Assembly (NCBI GenBank): GCA_041557595.1
Contig: JBFFGE010000058.1
Location: forward strand, 1 to 24,349
Source: JAOTYV01 sp041557595
GTDB taxonomy: Bacteria > Pseudomonadota > Alphaproteobacteria > UBA8366
Reading direction: 5' to 3'
DNA: 24,349 bases
Both the position numbers and the translations under genes were made by a program. Positions 1 to 7,706 of the stretch are shown piece by piece. The stretch's first letter is position 1; each line of letters starts with the position of its first letter. The notes beneath the pieces were generated by a model that worked only from the letters and a program-made list of their open reading frames with translations, had not been told where the DNA came from and searched no databases.

Positions 1-281
1 GCCGCCGCCTGAACCACAGGCCGATGCCATTTGGGAGGGGCAGGGTGGGCGTACGACCCAGGGTCCAATTTCCCGAGAAGTCCGGTTCGGTGCAAGCAAC
101 CCGTTCTTCTCACTTTCCATGATGCGCCGCACCAATCCACCGGACAGTGATGGCGGTCACACCTGGTAACTTTTTTTTAACCATAATCGACAAAGTGCCG
201 GTTTTCCGGGCGATCGCGGCCTGTAATTTTCTGCAGATTCCAGTGTTGCGCCGCCCGACCCCCCTGCTACCTTCGGGACCG
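1..281. other. Leading non-coding stretch upstream of recX
   Basis: No gene is supported here. A minus-strand frame open to the window edge begins with an ATG at 118-120, but it has no ribosome binding site and its 40 residues resemble no family I know. A TGA at 10-12 could be the stop of a gene entering from the left, which cannot be tested. A GAGAAG/CTTCTC inverted repeat (75-80 and 106-111) and a run of eight T (171-178) are the only visible structures. The region presumably holds the recX promoter, but no convincing -35/-10 pair was found. Confidence 0.4.
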
Positions 282-869
282 ATGGAAAAATCCACCAAAA
301 AGCCGACGGGCCGGCGAATTCCCCGAAAGATCGACCCGGCGCGGCTGGAGCGAATCGCCCTCGCCTATCTGGAGCGCTACGCCTCATCGACCGAGAACCT
401 ACGCCGGGTCCTGATGCGCCGGGTCAAACGATCCGCCGAACACCATGATACCGATCCGGAAGATGGCGCCTTAATGGTGGACGAGCTGTTGCGCCGATAT
501 CAGGAGGCCGGTCTGCTCGACGACGATGCGTATGCCCGAATGCGAACCACGTCGCTGCATCGCCGGGGCGCCTCGAAACGGCTGATTCGCGTCCAATTGG
601 CATCGAAAGGCGTGGAGTCGGCGATCATCGGCAAGGCCCTCGAAGCACTCGACGCCGAACACGAGAACGCCGATCTCGCGGCCGCCTGCCGCTATGCGCG
701 ACGCCGCCGCCTTGGCCCCTGGCGCACGCGGGACCGCGACGACAGCCGCGAACGCGATCTCGCCGCGCTTGCCCGGCAGGGATTTTCATACGATGTCGCG
801 CGCCGGGTCATCGAAAACGAAAACCGCGAATCGCTCGAAGACTCACTCGAAACCGGCGATTGGCTGTAA
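282..869 (+). CDS. recX: Regulatory protein RecX
   Basis: RecX binds RecA filaments and modulates homologous recombination and the SOS response in the cytoplasm. The 195-residue product is basic and almost wholly helical in composition, with the repeated three-helix layout of the family: an N-terminal helix pair (around 19-45, LERIALAYLERYASS), a central segment with LDDDAYARM and SKRLIRVQLASKGV, and a C-terminal repeat ending in RQGFSYDVARRVI. The DDxxYA and G-Y/F-S-x-x-x-A-R-x-V patterns are the ones I rely on. The frame is open upstream to 147, but the ATG at 282 begins the family-like sequence and the preceding 45 codons look non-coding. No strong ribosome binding site precedes it. recA is not in the window, so it is probably separately transcribed, as in many alphaproteobacteria. 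Confidence 0.85.
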   Translation: MEKSTKKPTGRRIPRKIDPARLERIALAYLERYASSTENLRRVLMRRVKRSAEHHDTDPEDGALMVDELLRRYQEAGLLDDDAYARMRTTSLHRRGASKRLIRVQLASKGVESAIIGKALEALDAEHENADLAAACRYARRRRLGPWRTRDRDDSRERDLAALARQGFSYDVARRVIENENRESLEDSLETGDWL

Positions 870-910
870 GGCGGTGTCTGAAGATGGCGCTGCTCTATCT
901 TTATAGAATC

Positions 911-958
911 GATCAACTTTTCTGCCTTTATTTGATTCCAGTTAAAGGCAGGTTGATC
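911..958. terminator. Inverted repeat between convergent recX and methyltransferase genes
   Basis: Arms 911-930 and 943-958 pair over 16 bases (GATCAAC plus CTGCCTTTA), with four unpaired T in the left arm and a 12-base loop. The right arm lies inside the last codons of the methyltransferase gene and the left arm includes its TAA stop. There is no U-tract on either side, so an intrinsic terminator is not proven; a bidirectional transcript-end structure is the likeliest role given the convergent genes. Confidence 0.5.
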
Positions 959-1704
959 TGGCCATTCCGCTCATTTCGCATCGACGCGCCGCGTCCCGGC
1001 AAGGCGACGAGCCGCCGCCGTTGTGTCCGGACGGCTACCGGCGTCGCGGCATAGATCTGCTTCGACGCCTCGACCATCAGCACGCCGGAGATCGCCTGGA
1101 ACAACCGATTCCCCGCCTTTTCAAAAGCCGACGCGGAGTGGAGCAGCAGCCGCCAGTGCAGCGGCGGCATGAATAGCGCATGGGCGGTCGAATTTGGCGT
1201 AAACAGGCAATCGCGCAACAATCGCCGGAGCTGACTTTGACTGTACGGATGGCCGTGACCGAACGGCGAGCGCTGTTCGAACCGCGCCCAGATGCCGCGC
1301 CGGTTCGGCACGACGACGAGCAGCCGGCCGCCATCCGCCAGCACCCGCCACGCTTCCCGCATCATGGCGCGTAAATTCTCGCTGTTCTCCACGGCATGAA
1401 CCAGCAGCAGCCGATCGACCGAGAGATCCGGCAGCGGCAGTTCGGTTTCCTCGGTCAACATCACCTGGCCGGGCTCGTCCTCGGGCCAGCGGATCACGCC
1501 TTGCTGCGCGGGCATGGCGGCGATGACGCGCGCCGCCTCGCCCCGATAGGGCCGCAGGTATGGCGTGGCATAGCCCATTCCCAACACGGTCATGCCGTGC
1601 ACGTCCGGCCAGATCTCGCGCATGCGCCGTCGAATCAACCGCCGCGCCACCTGTCCCAGGCGCGATCGATAAAATTCGTCCAAGTCGATTACGTCGGTCC
1701 ACAT
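928..1704 (-). CDS. Class I SAM-dependent methyltransferase
   Basis: The 258-residue product has a Rossmann-like methyltransferase core: a glycine-containing motif I (VLGMGYATPYLRP, about 40-52), an acidic/Leu-rich motif near LPLPDLSVDRLLLVHAVE (about 89-106), and the motif after it, EAWRVLADGGRLLVVVPNRRG (about 117-137), typical of the Methyltransf_11 type. This form is common in alphaproteobacteria, where it often sits beside a glyoxalase II gene; that neighbour is absent here. The substrate is unknown. The ATG at 1702-1704 has no ribosome binding site but lies about 8 bases from a good extended -10, so the mRNA may be leaderless. The last codons lie in an inverted repeat shared with the recX side. 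Confidence 0.75.
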   Translation of the reverse strand: MWTDVIDLDEFYRSRLGQVARRLIRRRMREIWPDVHGMTVLGMGYATPYLRPYRGEAARVIAAMPAQQGVIRWPEDEPGQVMLTEETELPLPDLSVDRLLLVHAVENSENLRAMMREAWRVLADGGRLLVVVPNRRGIWARFEQRSPFGHGHPYSQSQLRRLLRDCLFTPNSTAHALFMPPLHWRLLLHSASAFEKAGNRLFQAISGVLMVEASKQIYAATPVAVRTQRRRLVALPGRGASMRNERNGQINLPLTGIK

Positions 1705-1712
1705 GATGCAAT

Positions 1713-1718
1713 ACTATA
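1713..1718 (-). promoter_or_regulatory. Extended -10 promoter for the methyltransferase gene
   Basis: On the minus strand the sequence reads TGGTATAGT, an extended -10 (TGn-TATAGT). Transcription would begin about 6-8 bases further, at or next to the ATG at 1704, implying a leaderless transcript. No good -35 is visible, which fits an extended -10 promoter. Confidence 0.4.
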
Positions 1719-1818
1719 CCATGACAAGGCCCATCGAGCGCCGCTTCGGTCGTTGAGTTCTGCCCGAAATTCGCAAACAATTCATGAAGCCGTTGAATAA
1801 AACAAAGGGATCAAGCAC

Positions 1819-2415
1819 TTGAAACTTCATCACAGCCCGACATCGCCCTACGTCCGTAAGGTGTTGGTTGTCGCCCATGAAAAGGGTTTGGCGGATCAGA
1901 TCGAAATCCTCGCCAACAGTCCATGGGAAGAAAACGAACTGCCGGCGGACAACCCATCGGGACGGGTTCCGACGCTGCTCACCGATGACGGCATGGCATT
2001 GTTCGATTCGCGGGTCATTTGCGAATATCTGGACGACCTCGGCGACGGCGCAACACTCTTCCCCAAGGGTTCGGATCGCTGGTCGGTTCTCCGGCTCGCC
2101 GCGATCGCCGAAGGCGCCTTGGACGCCGGCGTGTCGATCGCGAACGAGCGGCGGAAGGACGAGGCGCACTGGTCCGACTGGTTCATCGGCCGCCAGCAGG
2201 CGAAGATCAACCGCAGTCTGGACGCGCTGGATCAAGCGGCAACGGACCTCGACGGCCCGTTGAACATCGCGCAGATCGCCGCCGGTGTCGCCGCGGGATA
2301 TATCGGCTTTCGCGGCCATGTCGACGATTGGCGCAGCGGCCGCCCCGCGCTGAGCCGCTGGTATGATGCTTTCGCCGACCGGCCGTCGATGCAGGCCACC
2401 GCACCGAAGGCCTAG
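1819..2415 (+). CDS. Glutathione S-transferase family protein
   Basis: A 198-residue protein of the usual GST length. The N-terminal thioredoxin-like domain is visible in LHHSPTSPYVRKVLVVAHEK (3-22), with Ser/Thr at the usual catalytic position, and the glutathione-binding segment with the cis-proline and Asp-Ser pair (GRVPTL followed by FDSRVICEYLDD, about 49-74). The C-terminal half is the all-helical domain. The start is TTG at 1819, supported by AAAGGGA at 1803-1809 with 9 bases spacing; no ATG fits the domain start. Its TAG stop shares the CTAG palindrome with the stop of the convergent HAD gene. Substrate is not predictable; a detoxification role is the family default. Confidence 0.85.
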   Translation: MKLHHSPTSPYVRKVLVVAHEKGLADQIEILANSPWEENELPADNPSGRVPTLLTDDGMALFDSRVICEYLDDLGDGATLFPKGSDRWSVLRLAAIAEGALDAGVSIANERRKDEAHWSDWFIGRQQAKINRSLDALDQAATDLDGPLNIAQIAAGVAAGYIGFRGHVDDWRSGRPALSRWYDAFADRPSMQATAPKA

Positions 2416-3071
2416 CCGCGCGCCAGCAAACCGGGCAGCGCCGCCATCTCATCGAAGACCGTCGCCACGCCAAGCGCTTTCAGGCGTTCGGCGTGGCCGT
2501 CGGTGATATGGCTCGCTCCGGCGAACCCGAAGACGGTCATGCCCGCCGCGACACCGGCGGTCGCACCCAACAGGCTGTCCTCGATCACCAGGCATCGCTC
2601 GGCAGCGACCGCCATCGTCTCCGCTACGTGCAGGAACAGATCGGGCGCGGGCTTGCCGCGCTGCACCATCGCGGCGCTGAACAAGGTGTCGTCCGCGAAA
2701 TACGCATCGAGCCCCGTCGTGTTGAGCGACCGCCGGATGCGGGTCGGGCTACCGCTCGACGCGACGCAGCGCGCATGCGGCAAGGTCGACAGCACATCCG
2801 AAACGCCGCGAACCGGCTGCAGTTCCCGATCGAAGACCTCGTCGGCAAGCGCGCGCACGCGCGGCTCGAAGTCTTCGGGAAGCGAGCGCCCGGAATCCGC
2901 CTCGACCGCCGCCCGGACGCTGCGCATGCTCATGCCGACGAACCGCCGGAGGCAATCCTCCGGCGATACGTCGAATCCCGCTTCGGCGAGCGCCTGCGAC
3001 ATTACTACGTTGGAGAGCGATTCGCTGTCGACCAACACACCATCGCAATCGAATATGATAAGCTCGAACAT
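2412..3071 (-). CDS. HAD-superfamily hydrolase, beta-phosphoglucomutase/phosphatase-like
   Basis: The 219-residue product begins with the HAD motif I DxDGVLVDSE (FDCDGVLVDSE, 7-17), where the two aspartates are nucleophile and acid/base. Motif II is the Ser of VASSGS (about 103-108), motif III the Lys in RGKPAPDLF (about 139-147), and motif IV the acidic pair in CLVIEDSLLGATAG (about 160-173). The helical cap between motifs I and II and the overall size fit subfamily IA enzymes such as beta-phosphoglucomutase or sugar phosphatases. A GTG lies directly before the ATG, but the ATG at 3069-3071 shares one base with the TGA of the upstream exporter gene (TGATG), indicating translational coupling. 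It is the last gene of a three-gene operon. The actual phosphorylated substrate is unknown. Confidence 0.88.
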   Translation of the reverse strand: MFELIIFDCDGVLVDSESLSNVVMSQALAEAGFDVSPEDCLRRFVGMSMRSVRAAVEADSGRSLPEDFEPRVRALADEVFDRELQPVRGVSDVLSTLPHARCVASSGSPTRIRRSLNTTGLDAYFADDTLFSAAMVQRGKPAPDLFLHVAETMAVAAERCLVIEDSLLGATAGVAAGMTVFGFAGASHITDGHAERLKALGVATVFDEMAALPGLLARG

Positions 3072-3964
3072 CACGTCCTGGCTCCGGCCTTACCGTGGAA
3101 AATCAAATCGCGCGCCGCCAGCAACGCGCCGGCGACGATAGCGGCGCACGCCACGGCAATGCCCCAGCGCGCCTCGGCTTTGCCGAACAGAACCAGCAGA
3201 AGCGTCGAGAGCATCGGCGCCGCGTAGGAAAACACGCCGAGAAAGCGCAAGTCGCCGTGCTTGATGCCACGGTCCCAGGCAAAGAAGGCGACACCGACCG
3301 GGCCGAGGCCGAGGCCGGCCACCGCCAACCATTGGCCTGGATGCGCCGGCCAAACCGTGCGTTCAAATCCCAAATGACAGAGCAATCCCAAGACCGCCGC
3401 CGCCGCGCAGAACCATGCGACCGTATCCGTCGGCACGGCCGCATGGCGCCGGCTCAGCACCGAGTATCCGGACCACACCAGCGCGCAGCCGATCGCCGCC
3501 GAATATCCGACCGCGAAGTCGCTCCGCCAGGCGATTTCGCCGCCGCCGCTCACCAACGAGATGCACCCGCCAAACCCCAGCGCCGCCCCGGCAAGGTGCC
3601 ACCACCGCAATCGGCCGCCCGGCAACAGGGCGGAAAACAATACGATCAACAGCGGCCACAGATAGGCGATCAGACTGGCTTCCACCGGCGGCGCGTTGCG
3701 GAGCGCCATGAAATACAGAAAGTGATATCCGAACAATCCGCCGATGCCGAGCAACCAAACTGCCGGCGGTTGGCGCAGATACCGCGCCGGCCGTTCGCCG
3801 CAAATCATCCATTTCCCAAGCGCCAGCGCGAAGGCGATGGCGAAACTCATGGCCACGAGCTGAAAGGGGGGAACGTCGCCGGACCATGTGGTCAGCAACG
3901 CGAGGGCGCCCCACATCAACACCGCGCTGCTGCCGATTGCGGTCTCGCGCTGCAGCCGCGTCAC
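3071..3964 (-). CDS. EamA/DMT-family transporter, YddG-like amino acid exporter
   Basis: A 297-residue inner-membrane protein with ten predicted hydrophobic helices, matching the length of the drug/metabolite transporter family. Segments such as EASLIAYLWPLLIVLFSALL and the later GVAFFAWDRGIKHGD resemble the corresponding parts of E. coli YddG, an aromatic amino acid exporter; this is similarity from memory, not an alignment. The frame is open to 4093, but the GTG at 3962-3964 overlaps the TGA of the Nudix gene by four bases (GTGA) and starts directly before the first helix, so I take it as the start. Flanked by a Nudix hydrolase and a HAD phosphatase in one operon. Substrate is uncertain. 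Confidence 0.82.
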   Translation of the reverse strand: MTRLQRETAIGSSAVLMWGALALLTTWSGDVPPFQLVAMSFAIAFALALGKWMICGERPARYLRQPPAVWLLGIGGLFGYHFLYFMALRNAPPVEASLIAYLWPLLIVLFSALLPGGRLRWWHLAGAALGFGGCISLVSGGGEIAWRSDFAVGYSAAIGCALVWSGYSVLSRRHAAVPTDTVAWFCAAAAVLGLLCHLGFERTVWPAHPGQWLAVAGLGLGPVGVAFFAWDRGIKHGDLRFLGVFSYAAPMLSTLLLVLFGKAEARWGIAVACAAIVAGALLAARDLIFHGKAGART

Positions 3965-4386
3965 CGCTGCGTCGCCGACAATCGGATAATGCGCAGCGTT
4001 TCTTCCCATAACGCGTATTCGTCCAGCGCATCGGGATGCACCCAGCGGACACCGGCGGCATCGCTGCCCGCGACCGCCTCGCCGGCGCGCCATTCCACGG
4101 TGAAATCGACCAGCGTATAGTGAAAGCGCACCCGCCCGTCCGGGTCGCGCGTCAACGAATCCACCACGTCGATCAATCCGGAGATTTCCACTTCCAAGGC
4201 CGTCTCTTCACGAATTTCGCGCAGGATCGCGTCACGCACGGTTTCGCCGAGCTCCTGTCGGCCGCCCGGCAGGCTCCAGCTCCCATAGCGCGGCGCCTTG
4301 CCCCGCTGAACGAGCAGCAATTCGTCGCCGCGCCAGATGACGGCACCGACACCGACGAACGGCCGATCAGGATACTCACGCGACAT
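3961..4386 (-). CDS. Nudix hydrolase
   Basis: The 141-residue product carries a complete Nudix box, G-x5-E-x7-REUxEExGU, in the stretch from GRQELGE through REIREETAL (about 42-64), with all metal-binding glutamates present; the last glycine is replaced by Ala as in many ADP-ribose/NUDT-type members. The N-terminus VGVGAVIWRGDELLLVQRG is the usual first strand pair. It hydrolyses a nucleoside diphosphate linked to another moiety; the specific substrate is not predictable. Start at 4386 has AGGGAG six bases upstream. First gene of the operon with the YddG-like exporter (4-base overlap) and the HAD phosphatase. Confidence 0.9.
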   Translation of the reverse strand: MSREYPDRPFVGVGAVIWRGDELLLVQRGKAPRYGSWSLPGGRQELGETVRDAILREIREETALEVEISGLIDVVDSLTRDPDGRVRFHYTLVDFTVEWRAGEAVAGSDAAGVRWVHPDALDEYALWEETLRIIRLSATQR

Positions 4387-4493
4387 TCAGGACTCCCTTC
4401 GCGGAAGCACTTCGTTTACACGGGGTTGGCCACCATCTCAACTTTATCGTCGCCGCGGTTTTGGACCGCCCCGGCATGAATAAGGAGCGGAGC

Positions 4494-5504
4494 ATGCGAT
4501 ACAACGTTCTAGGCCAATCGGGCCTGAAGGTTTCGGAAATTTGCCTGGGAACGATGAACTTCGGCGATCAGACGGACCGGCAAACCGCGGCAAGGATTGT
4601 CGGTTCCGCCCGCGCGGCGGGCGTTAATTTCATCGACACGGCGGACGGCTATGCGGACCGCCGGTCCGAATCCATGGTCGGCGATCTCCTAAAATCGGAC
4701 CGCGATGACTGGATCCTTGCCACAAAAGTCGGCGCCAGCATGGGCACCCCGGCGCGGCGCAAGGGGCTGACGCGCAAATGGGTGCGGGAAGCGATCGACC
4801 ATAGCCTGCGGCGGCTCAAGACCGACTACGTCGACATCTATTACATGCATCACGTGGATTGGCAGACGCCCCTGGCCGAAAGCATCTCGGCAATGGGCGA
4901 CGTCATCGCGGCCGGAAAGACGCGTTACTGGGGATTTTCCAATCACCGGGCATGGCAAATCGGCGAGTTGATCCGGCTTTGCGATCAACTCGGCGTGTCC
5001 CGGCCGGTCATTTGCCAGCCCTATTACAACGCGATGAACCGGATGCCCGAAACCGACCTGCTGCCCGCATGCGAGTACTACGGCATCGGCGTTGTACCGT
5101 TCTCGCCGCTGGCGCGCGGCGTGCTGACCGGCAAGTACACGCCCGGCGAAAAACCGCCCAAATCAACCCGCGCGAGCCGCGGGGACACCCGGATGATGCA
5201 AACCGAATTTCGCCGCGAATCGATGACGGCGGCGCGAAAAATCGCCGAACATGCCAAGCAACGCGGCATGTCGTCGATCGATTTTGCGCTGCTGTGGGTG
5301 CTCAACAACCGGTTGGTCGCGAGCGTGATCGCCGGGCCGCGCACCCTCGCCCATTGGAACGGCTATCTGGGCGCGCTCGCCCATTCATTCACCGCCGAGG
5401 ACGAGGCGTTTCTCGACACGCTGGTGGCGCCGGGCCATCCATCGACACCGGGATATTTCGATCCCCGCTACCCGCCGGCCGGCCGGCCCGTACACACGGG
5501 CTGA
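4494..5504 (+). CDS. Aldo/keto reductase
   Basis: A 336-residue NADPH-dependent oxidoreductase with the (beta/alpha)8 AKR pattern. The catalytic tetrad is visible: Asp48 in FIDTAD, Tyr53 in DGYAD, Lys78 in ATKVG and His119 in YYMHHVD. The N-terminus LGQSGLKVSEICLGTMNFG is typical of the AKR subgroup that includes Tas/YajO-like enzymes, and the C-terminal cofactor-binding segment (SVIAGPRTLAHWNGYLGAL) is present. The frame is open to 4461, but AAGGAG at 4482-4487 sits six bases before the ATG at 4494, which also starts the family-like sequence. The gene converges on phaB with only 12 bases between stops. Physiological carbonyl substrate is unknown; a link to PHA synthesis is not implied. Confidence 0.9.
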   Translation: MRYNVLGQSGLKVSEICLGTMNFGDQTDRQTAARIVGSARAAGVNFIDTADGYADRRSESMVGDLLKSDRDDWILATKVGASMGTPARRKGLTRKWVREAIDHSLRRLKTDYVDIYYMHHVDWQTPLAESISAMGDVIAAGKTRYWGFSNHRAWQIGELIRLCDQLGVSRPVICQPYYNAMNRMPETDLLPACEYYGIGVVPFSPLARGVLTGKYTPGEKPPKSTRASRGDTRMMQTEFRRESMTAARKIAEHAKQRGMSSIDFALLWVLNNRLVASVIAGPRTLAHWNGYLGALAHSFTAEDEAFLDTLVAPGHPSTPGYFDPRYPPAGRPVHTG

Positions 5505-5516
5505 CCGCAATTTCTC

Positions 5517-6239
5517 TCAATACATATGCTGGCCGCCGTTGATCGACAGTGTGGAGCCGGTCACGAAACCGGCCTCGTCGGCGACCAGGAAAAGCACGCC
5601 CCGCGCAATTTCGGACGCCTTGCCGAGCCGGCCGACCGGCACCCTCGCGACGATTTTTTCGAGCACGTTCGGCGGCACCGCCCGGACCATGTCCGTATCG
5701 ATATAGCCCGGCGCGATGGCATTCACGGTGATGCCCTTGGCGGCGCCTTCCTGGGCCAATGCCTTGGTGAAGCCATGGATGCCGGATTTCGCCGCGGCGT
5801 AATTCACCTGACCATACTGTCCGGCCTGACCATTGATCGACCCGATATTGACGATCCGGCCGAAGCCGCGTTCGCGCATGCCGTCGATCACCGCATGGCT
5901 CATGTTGAAGCAGGAACCCAGATTGGTGTCGATCACCGCCTGCCAGCTGTCACGCGACATGCGCTGCATGGTCCCGTCCCGGGTAATCCCCGCATTGTTG
6001 ACCAGCACATCGACCGGCCCGAGGTCCTTTTCGATCTGCGCTACAGCTTCTTCGCATTGCTCGAAATCCGAGACATCGAACTTGTAGACGCGGATTCCGG
6101 TTTCGTCCTTGAAACCCCTGGCCGCGTCGTCATTTCCGGCGTAGGTCGCCGCCACGTCGTATCCTGCATCCTTGAGCGCGACGGAGATTGCCCCACCGAT
6201 GCCCCGCGTTCCGCCTGTCACAATTGCCACCCGTGTCAT
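5517..6239 (-). CDS. phaB: Acetoacetyl-CoA reductase PhaB
   Basis: An SDR-family enzyme that reduces acetoacetyl-CoA to (R)-3-hydroxybutyryl-CoA with NADPH, the second step of PHB synthesis. The 240 residues are the standard PhaB length. TGGTRGIGG (8-16) is the cofactor-binding glycine motif, NNAG at 81-84, and the catalytic triad is Ser134, Tyr147 and Lys151 (INGQAGQYGQVNYAAAKSG). The C-terminus GFVTGSTLSINGGQHMY is the hallmark PhaB ending. The ATG at 6239 is preceded by AAGGA about ten bases away. phaA lies 87 bases upstream on the same strand, and an inverted repeat sits in that gap, so the two are probably co-transcribed from the phaA promoter. Confidence 0.95.
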   Translation of the reverse strand: MTRVAIVTGGTRGIGGAISVALKDAGYDVAATYAGNDDAARGFKDETGIRVYKFDVSDFEQCEEAVAQIEKDLGPVDVLVNNAGITRDGTMQRMSRDSWQAVIDTNLGSCFNMSHAVIDGMRERGFGRIVNIGSINGQAGQYGQVNYAAAKSGIHGFTKALAQEGAAKGITVNAIAPGYIDTDMVRAVPPNVLEKIVARVPVGRLGKASEIARGVLFLVADEAGFVTGSTLSINGGQHMY

Positions 6240-6264
6240 TGCCGATCATCCTTTCCAGCAATAT

Positions 6265-6298
6265 TGGGCAACGATTTCCAAATCATGGCGGTTGCCCA
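6265..6298. repeat. Nested inverted repeat between phaA and phaB
   Basis: TGGGCAAC (6265-6272) and GTTGCCCA (6291-6298) form an 8-base perfect stem around an 18-base interior, which itself contains a short GATT/AATC stem. It sits in the phaA-phaB gap. It could be an attenuator, an RNA processing or stability element, or chance; no U-tract follows on the transcribed strand. Confidence 0.4.
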
Positions 6299-6326
6299 CG
6301 CCATCACGGCCGTCCTGACGCCTGCC

Positions 6327-7502
6327 TCAATCGCGCGCGACGCAAAGCGCTATTCCCATGCCGCCGCCGATACACAAGGTGGCGAGCCCCTTCTTGGCAT
6401 CCCGGCGCTGCATTTCGTGCAGCAGGGTGACCAGTACGCGGGTGCCCGACGCACCGATCGGATGGCCCAGCGCGATCGCGCCGCCATTCACGTTGACCTT
6501 CGACGTGTCCCAGCCAAGTTCCTTGTTCACCGCGCAGGCCTGTGCGGCAAAGGCTTCATTCGCTTCGATCAAGTCGAGATCGTCCGCCGACCAGCCGGCT
6601 TTCTCCAGCGCCTTGCGGCTCGCCGGGATCGGGCCGGTGCCCATGATCGCCGGATCGACGCCGGCCGTCGCCCAGGACACGATACGGGCCATCGGAACGA
6701 CACCGCGCCGGGCGGCTTCGTCCGCCGTCATCAGCACCGTCGCCGCCGCCCCATCGTTGATGCCGGAGGCATTGCCCGCCGTCACCGTGCCGTCCTTCAT
6801 GAAGGCGGACCGCAGGGACGAAAGCGCCTCGGCCGTCGTTTCCGGCTTCGGATGTTCGTCGGTATCGACAACGGTCTCGCCCCGGCGGGTCGCGATGGTC
6901 ACGGGAACGATTTCATCGCGGAACCGGCCGGCCGCCATCGCCGCTCCCGCCTTTTGCTGGCTGGCCGCGGCGAACTGGTCCTGCTCCTCGCGCGTGATCT
7001 GCCATTTTTCGGCGACATTCTCGGCCGTATTGCCCATGTGATAGCCATTGAAGGCGTCCCAGAGCCCGTCCTTGATCATGGTGTCCACAAATTTTAGGTC
7101 GCCCATCTTCTGGCCGTCGCGCAAATGCGCGCAATGGGGCGCCTGGCTCATGCTCTCCTGCCCTCCGGCCACGACGATATCCGCATCGCCAAGCAGGATC
7201 GCCTGCATACCGAGCGCCACCGTCCGCAAGCCCGAGCCGCAGAGTTGATTGATCTGATAGGCGGTCTTCTCGACAGGGATTCCGGCCTCTATGGCTGCTT
7301 GGCGGGCGGCGTTCTGACCGGTGCCCGCGGTCAGGATCTGACCCAGGATCGCCTCGTCGACTTCGTCGCCGGTCACCTGCGCCCGCTTCATCGCCTCCTT
7401 GATCGCCACCGCGCCCAAATACGAGGCGGGAACGCCGCTCAAACCGCCATTGAAGGCGCCAACCGGCGTCCGTACGGCGCTCGCAATAACAACATCCGTC
7501 AT
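6327..7502 (-). CDS. phaA: Acetyl-CoA acetyltransferase PhaA
   Basis: A biosynthetic thiolase that condenses two acetyl-CoA to acetoacetyl-CoA, the first step of PHB synthesis. The 391-residue product shows the nucleophile Cys88 in INQLCGSGLR, GGQESMSQAPH at 113-123, His347 in GGAIALGHPIGASG and the acid/base Cys377 in CIGGGMG near the C-terminus. The open frame extends to 7580, but the ATG at 7500-7502 begins the canonical MTDVVIASAVRTPVG start and has an AGGGAG ribosome binding site. A predicted promoter with a PhaR-type site lies about 85 bases upstream. It is followed by phaB, so phaAB form one unit separate from phaE/phaC. Confidence 0.95.
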   Translation of the reverse strand: MTDVVIASAVRTPVGAFNGGLSGVPASYLGAVAIKEAMKRAQVTGDEVDEAILGQILTAGTGQNAARQAAIEAGIPVEKTAYQINQLCGSGLRTVALGMQAILLGDADIVVAGGQESMSQAPHCAHLRDGQKMGDLKFVDTMIKDGLWDAFNGYHMGNTAENVAEKWQITREEQDQFAAASQQKAGAAMAAGRFRDEIVPVTIATRRGETVVDTDEHPKPETTAEALSSLRSAFMKDGTVTAGNASGINDGAAATVLMTADEAARRGVVPMARIVSWATAGVDPAIMGTGPIPASRKALEKAGWSADDLDLIEANEAFAAQACAVNKELGWDTSKVNVNGGAIALGHPIGASGTRVLVTLLHEMQRRDAKKGLATLCIGGGMGIALCVARD

Positions 7503-7583
7503 GTCCGAAATCTCCCTGTGCCGAAGCGATTGTGCCGATTGCCCAACCGCGACCTTGTTCCACCCGACGATCGATCGCATTTA

Positions 7584-7624
7584 TGCTGCACTGCACAATA
7601 TATCGCCGCAGACTTCCGGTACAA
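7584..7624 (-). promoter_or_regulatory. Predicted phaAB promoter with a candidate PhaR operator
   Basis: On the minus strand, TTGTAC (7619-7624), a 16-base spacer and TATATT (7597-7602) make a plausible sigma-70 promoter. The expected start of transcription falls inside TGCTGCACTGCACA (7584-7597), which contains the palindrome TGCA-C-TGCA. PhaR proteins of alphaproteobacteria are known to bind TGC-rich palindromes, so this is a reasonable operator for autogenous PHB control. The match is by eye and not scored. Confidence 0.5.
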
Positions 7625-7706
7625 GCACGGTGTGGGCGGATACAGCCTAAACGAAGGTGGACAAATTGTCGCGCCCAACCGGAGCGGCGCATCCGTGATC
7701 GGCGGA

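Noticed and set aside
1..120. Minus-strand frame open to the window edge starting at ATG 118-120
   Set aside because: No ribosome binding site, no recognisable family, and only 40 codons visible; cannot be told from chance.
5526..7097. A 523-codon open frame on the plus strand
   Set aside because: Antisense to phaB and phaA, which have full catalytic residues.
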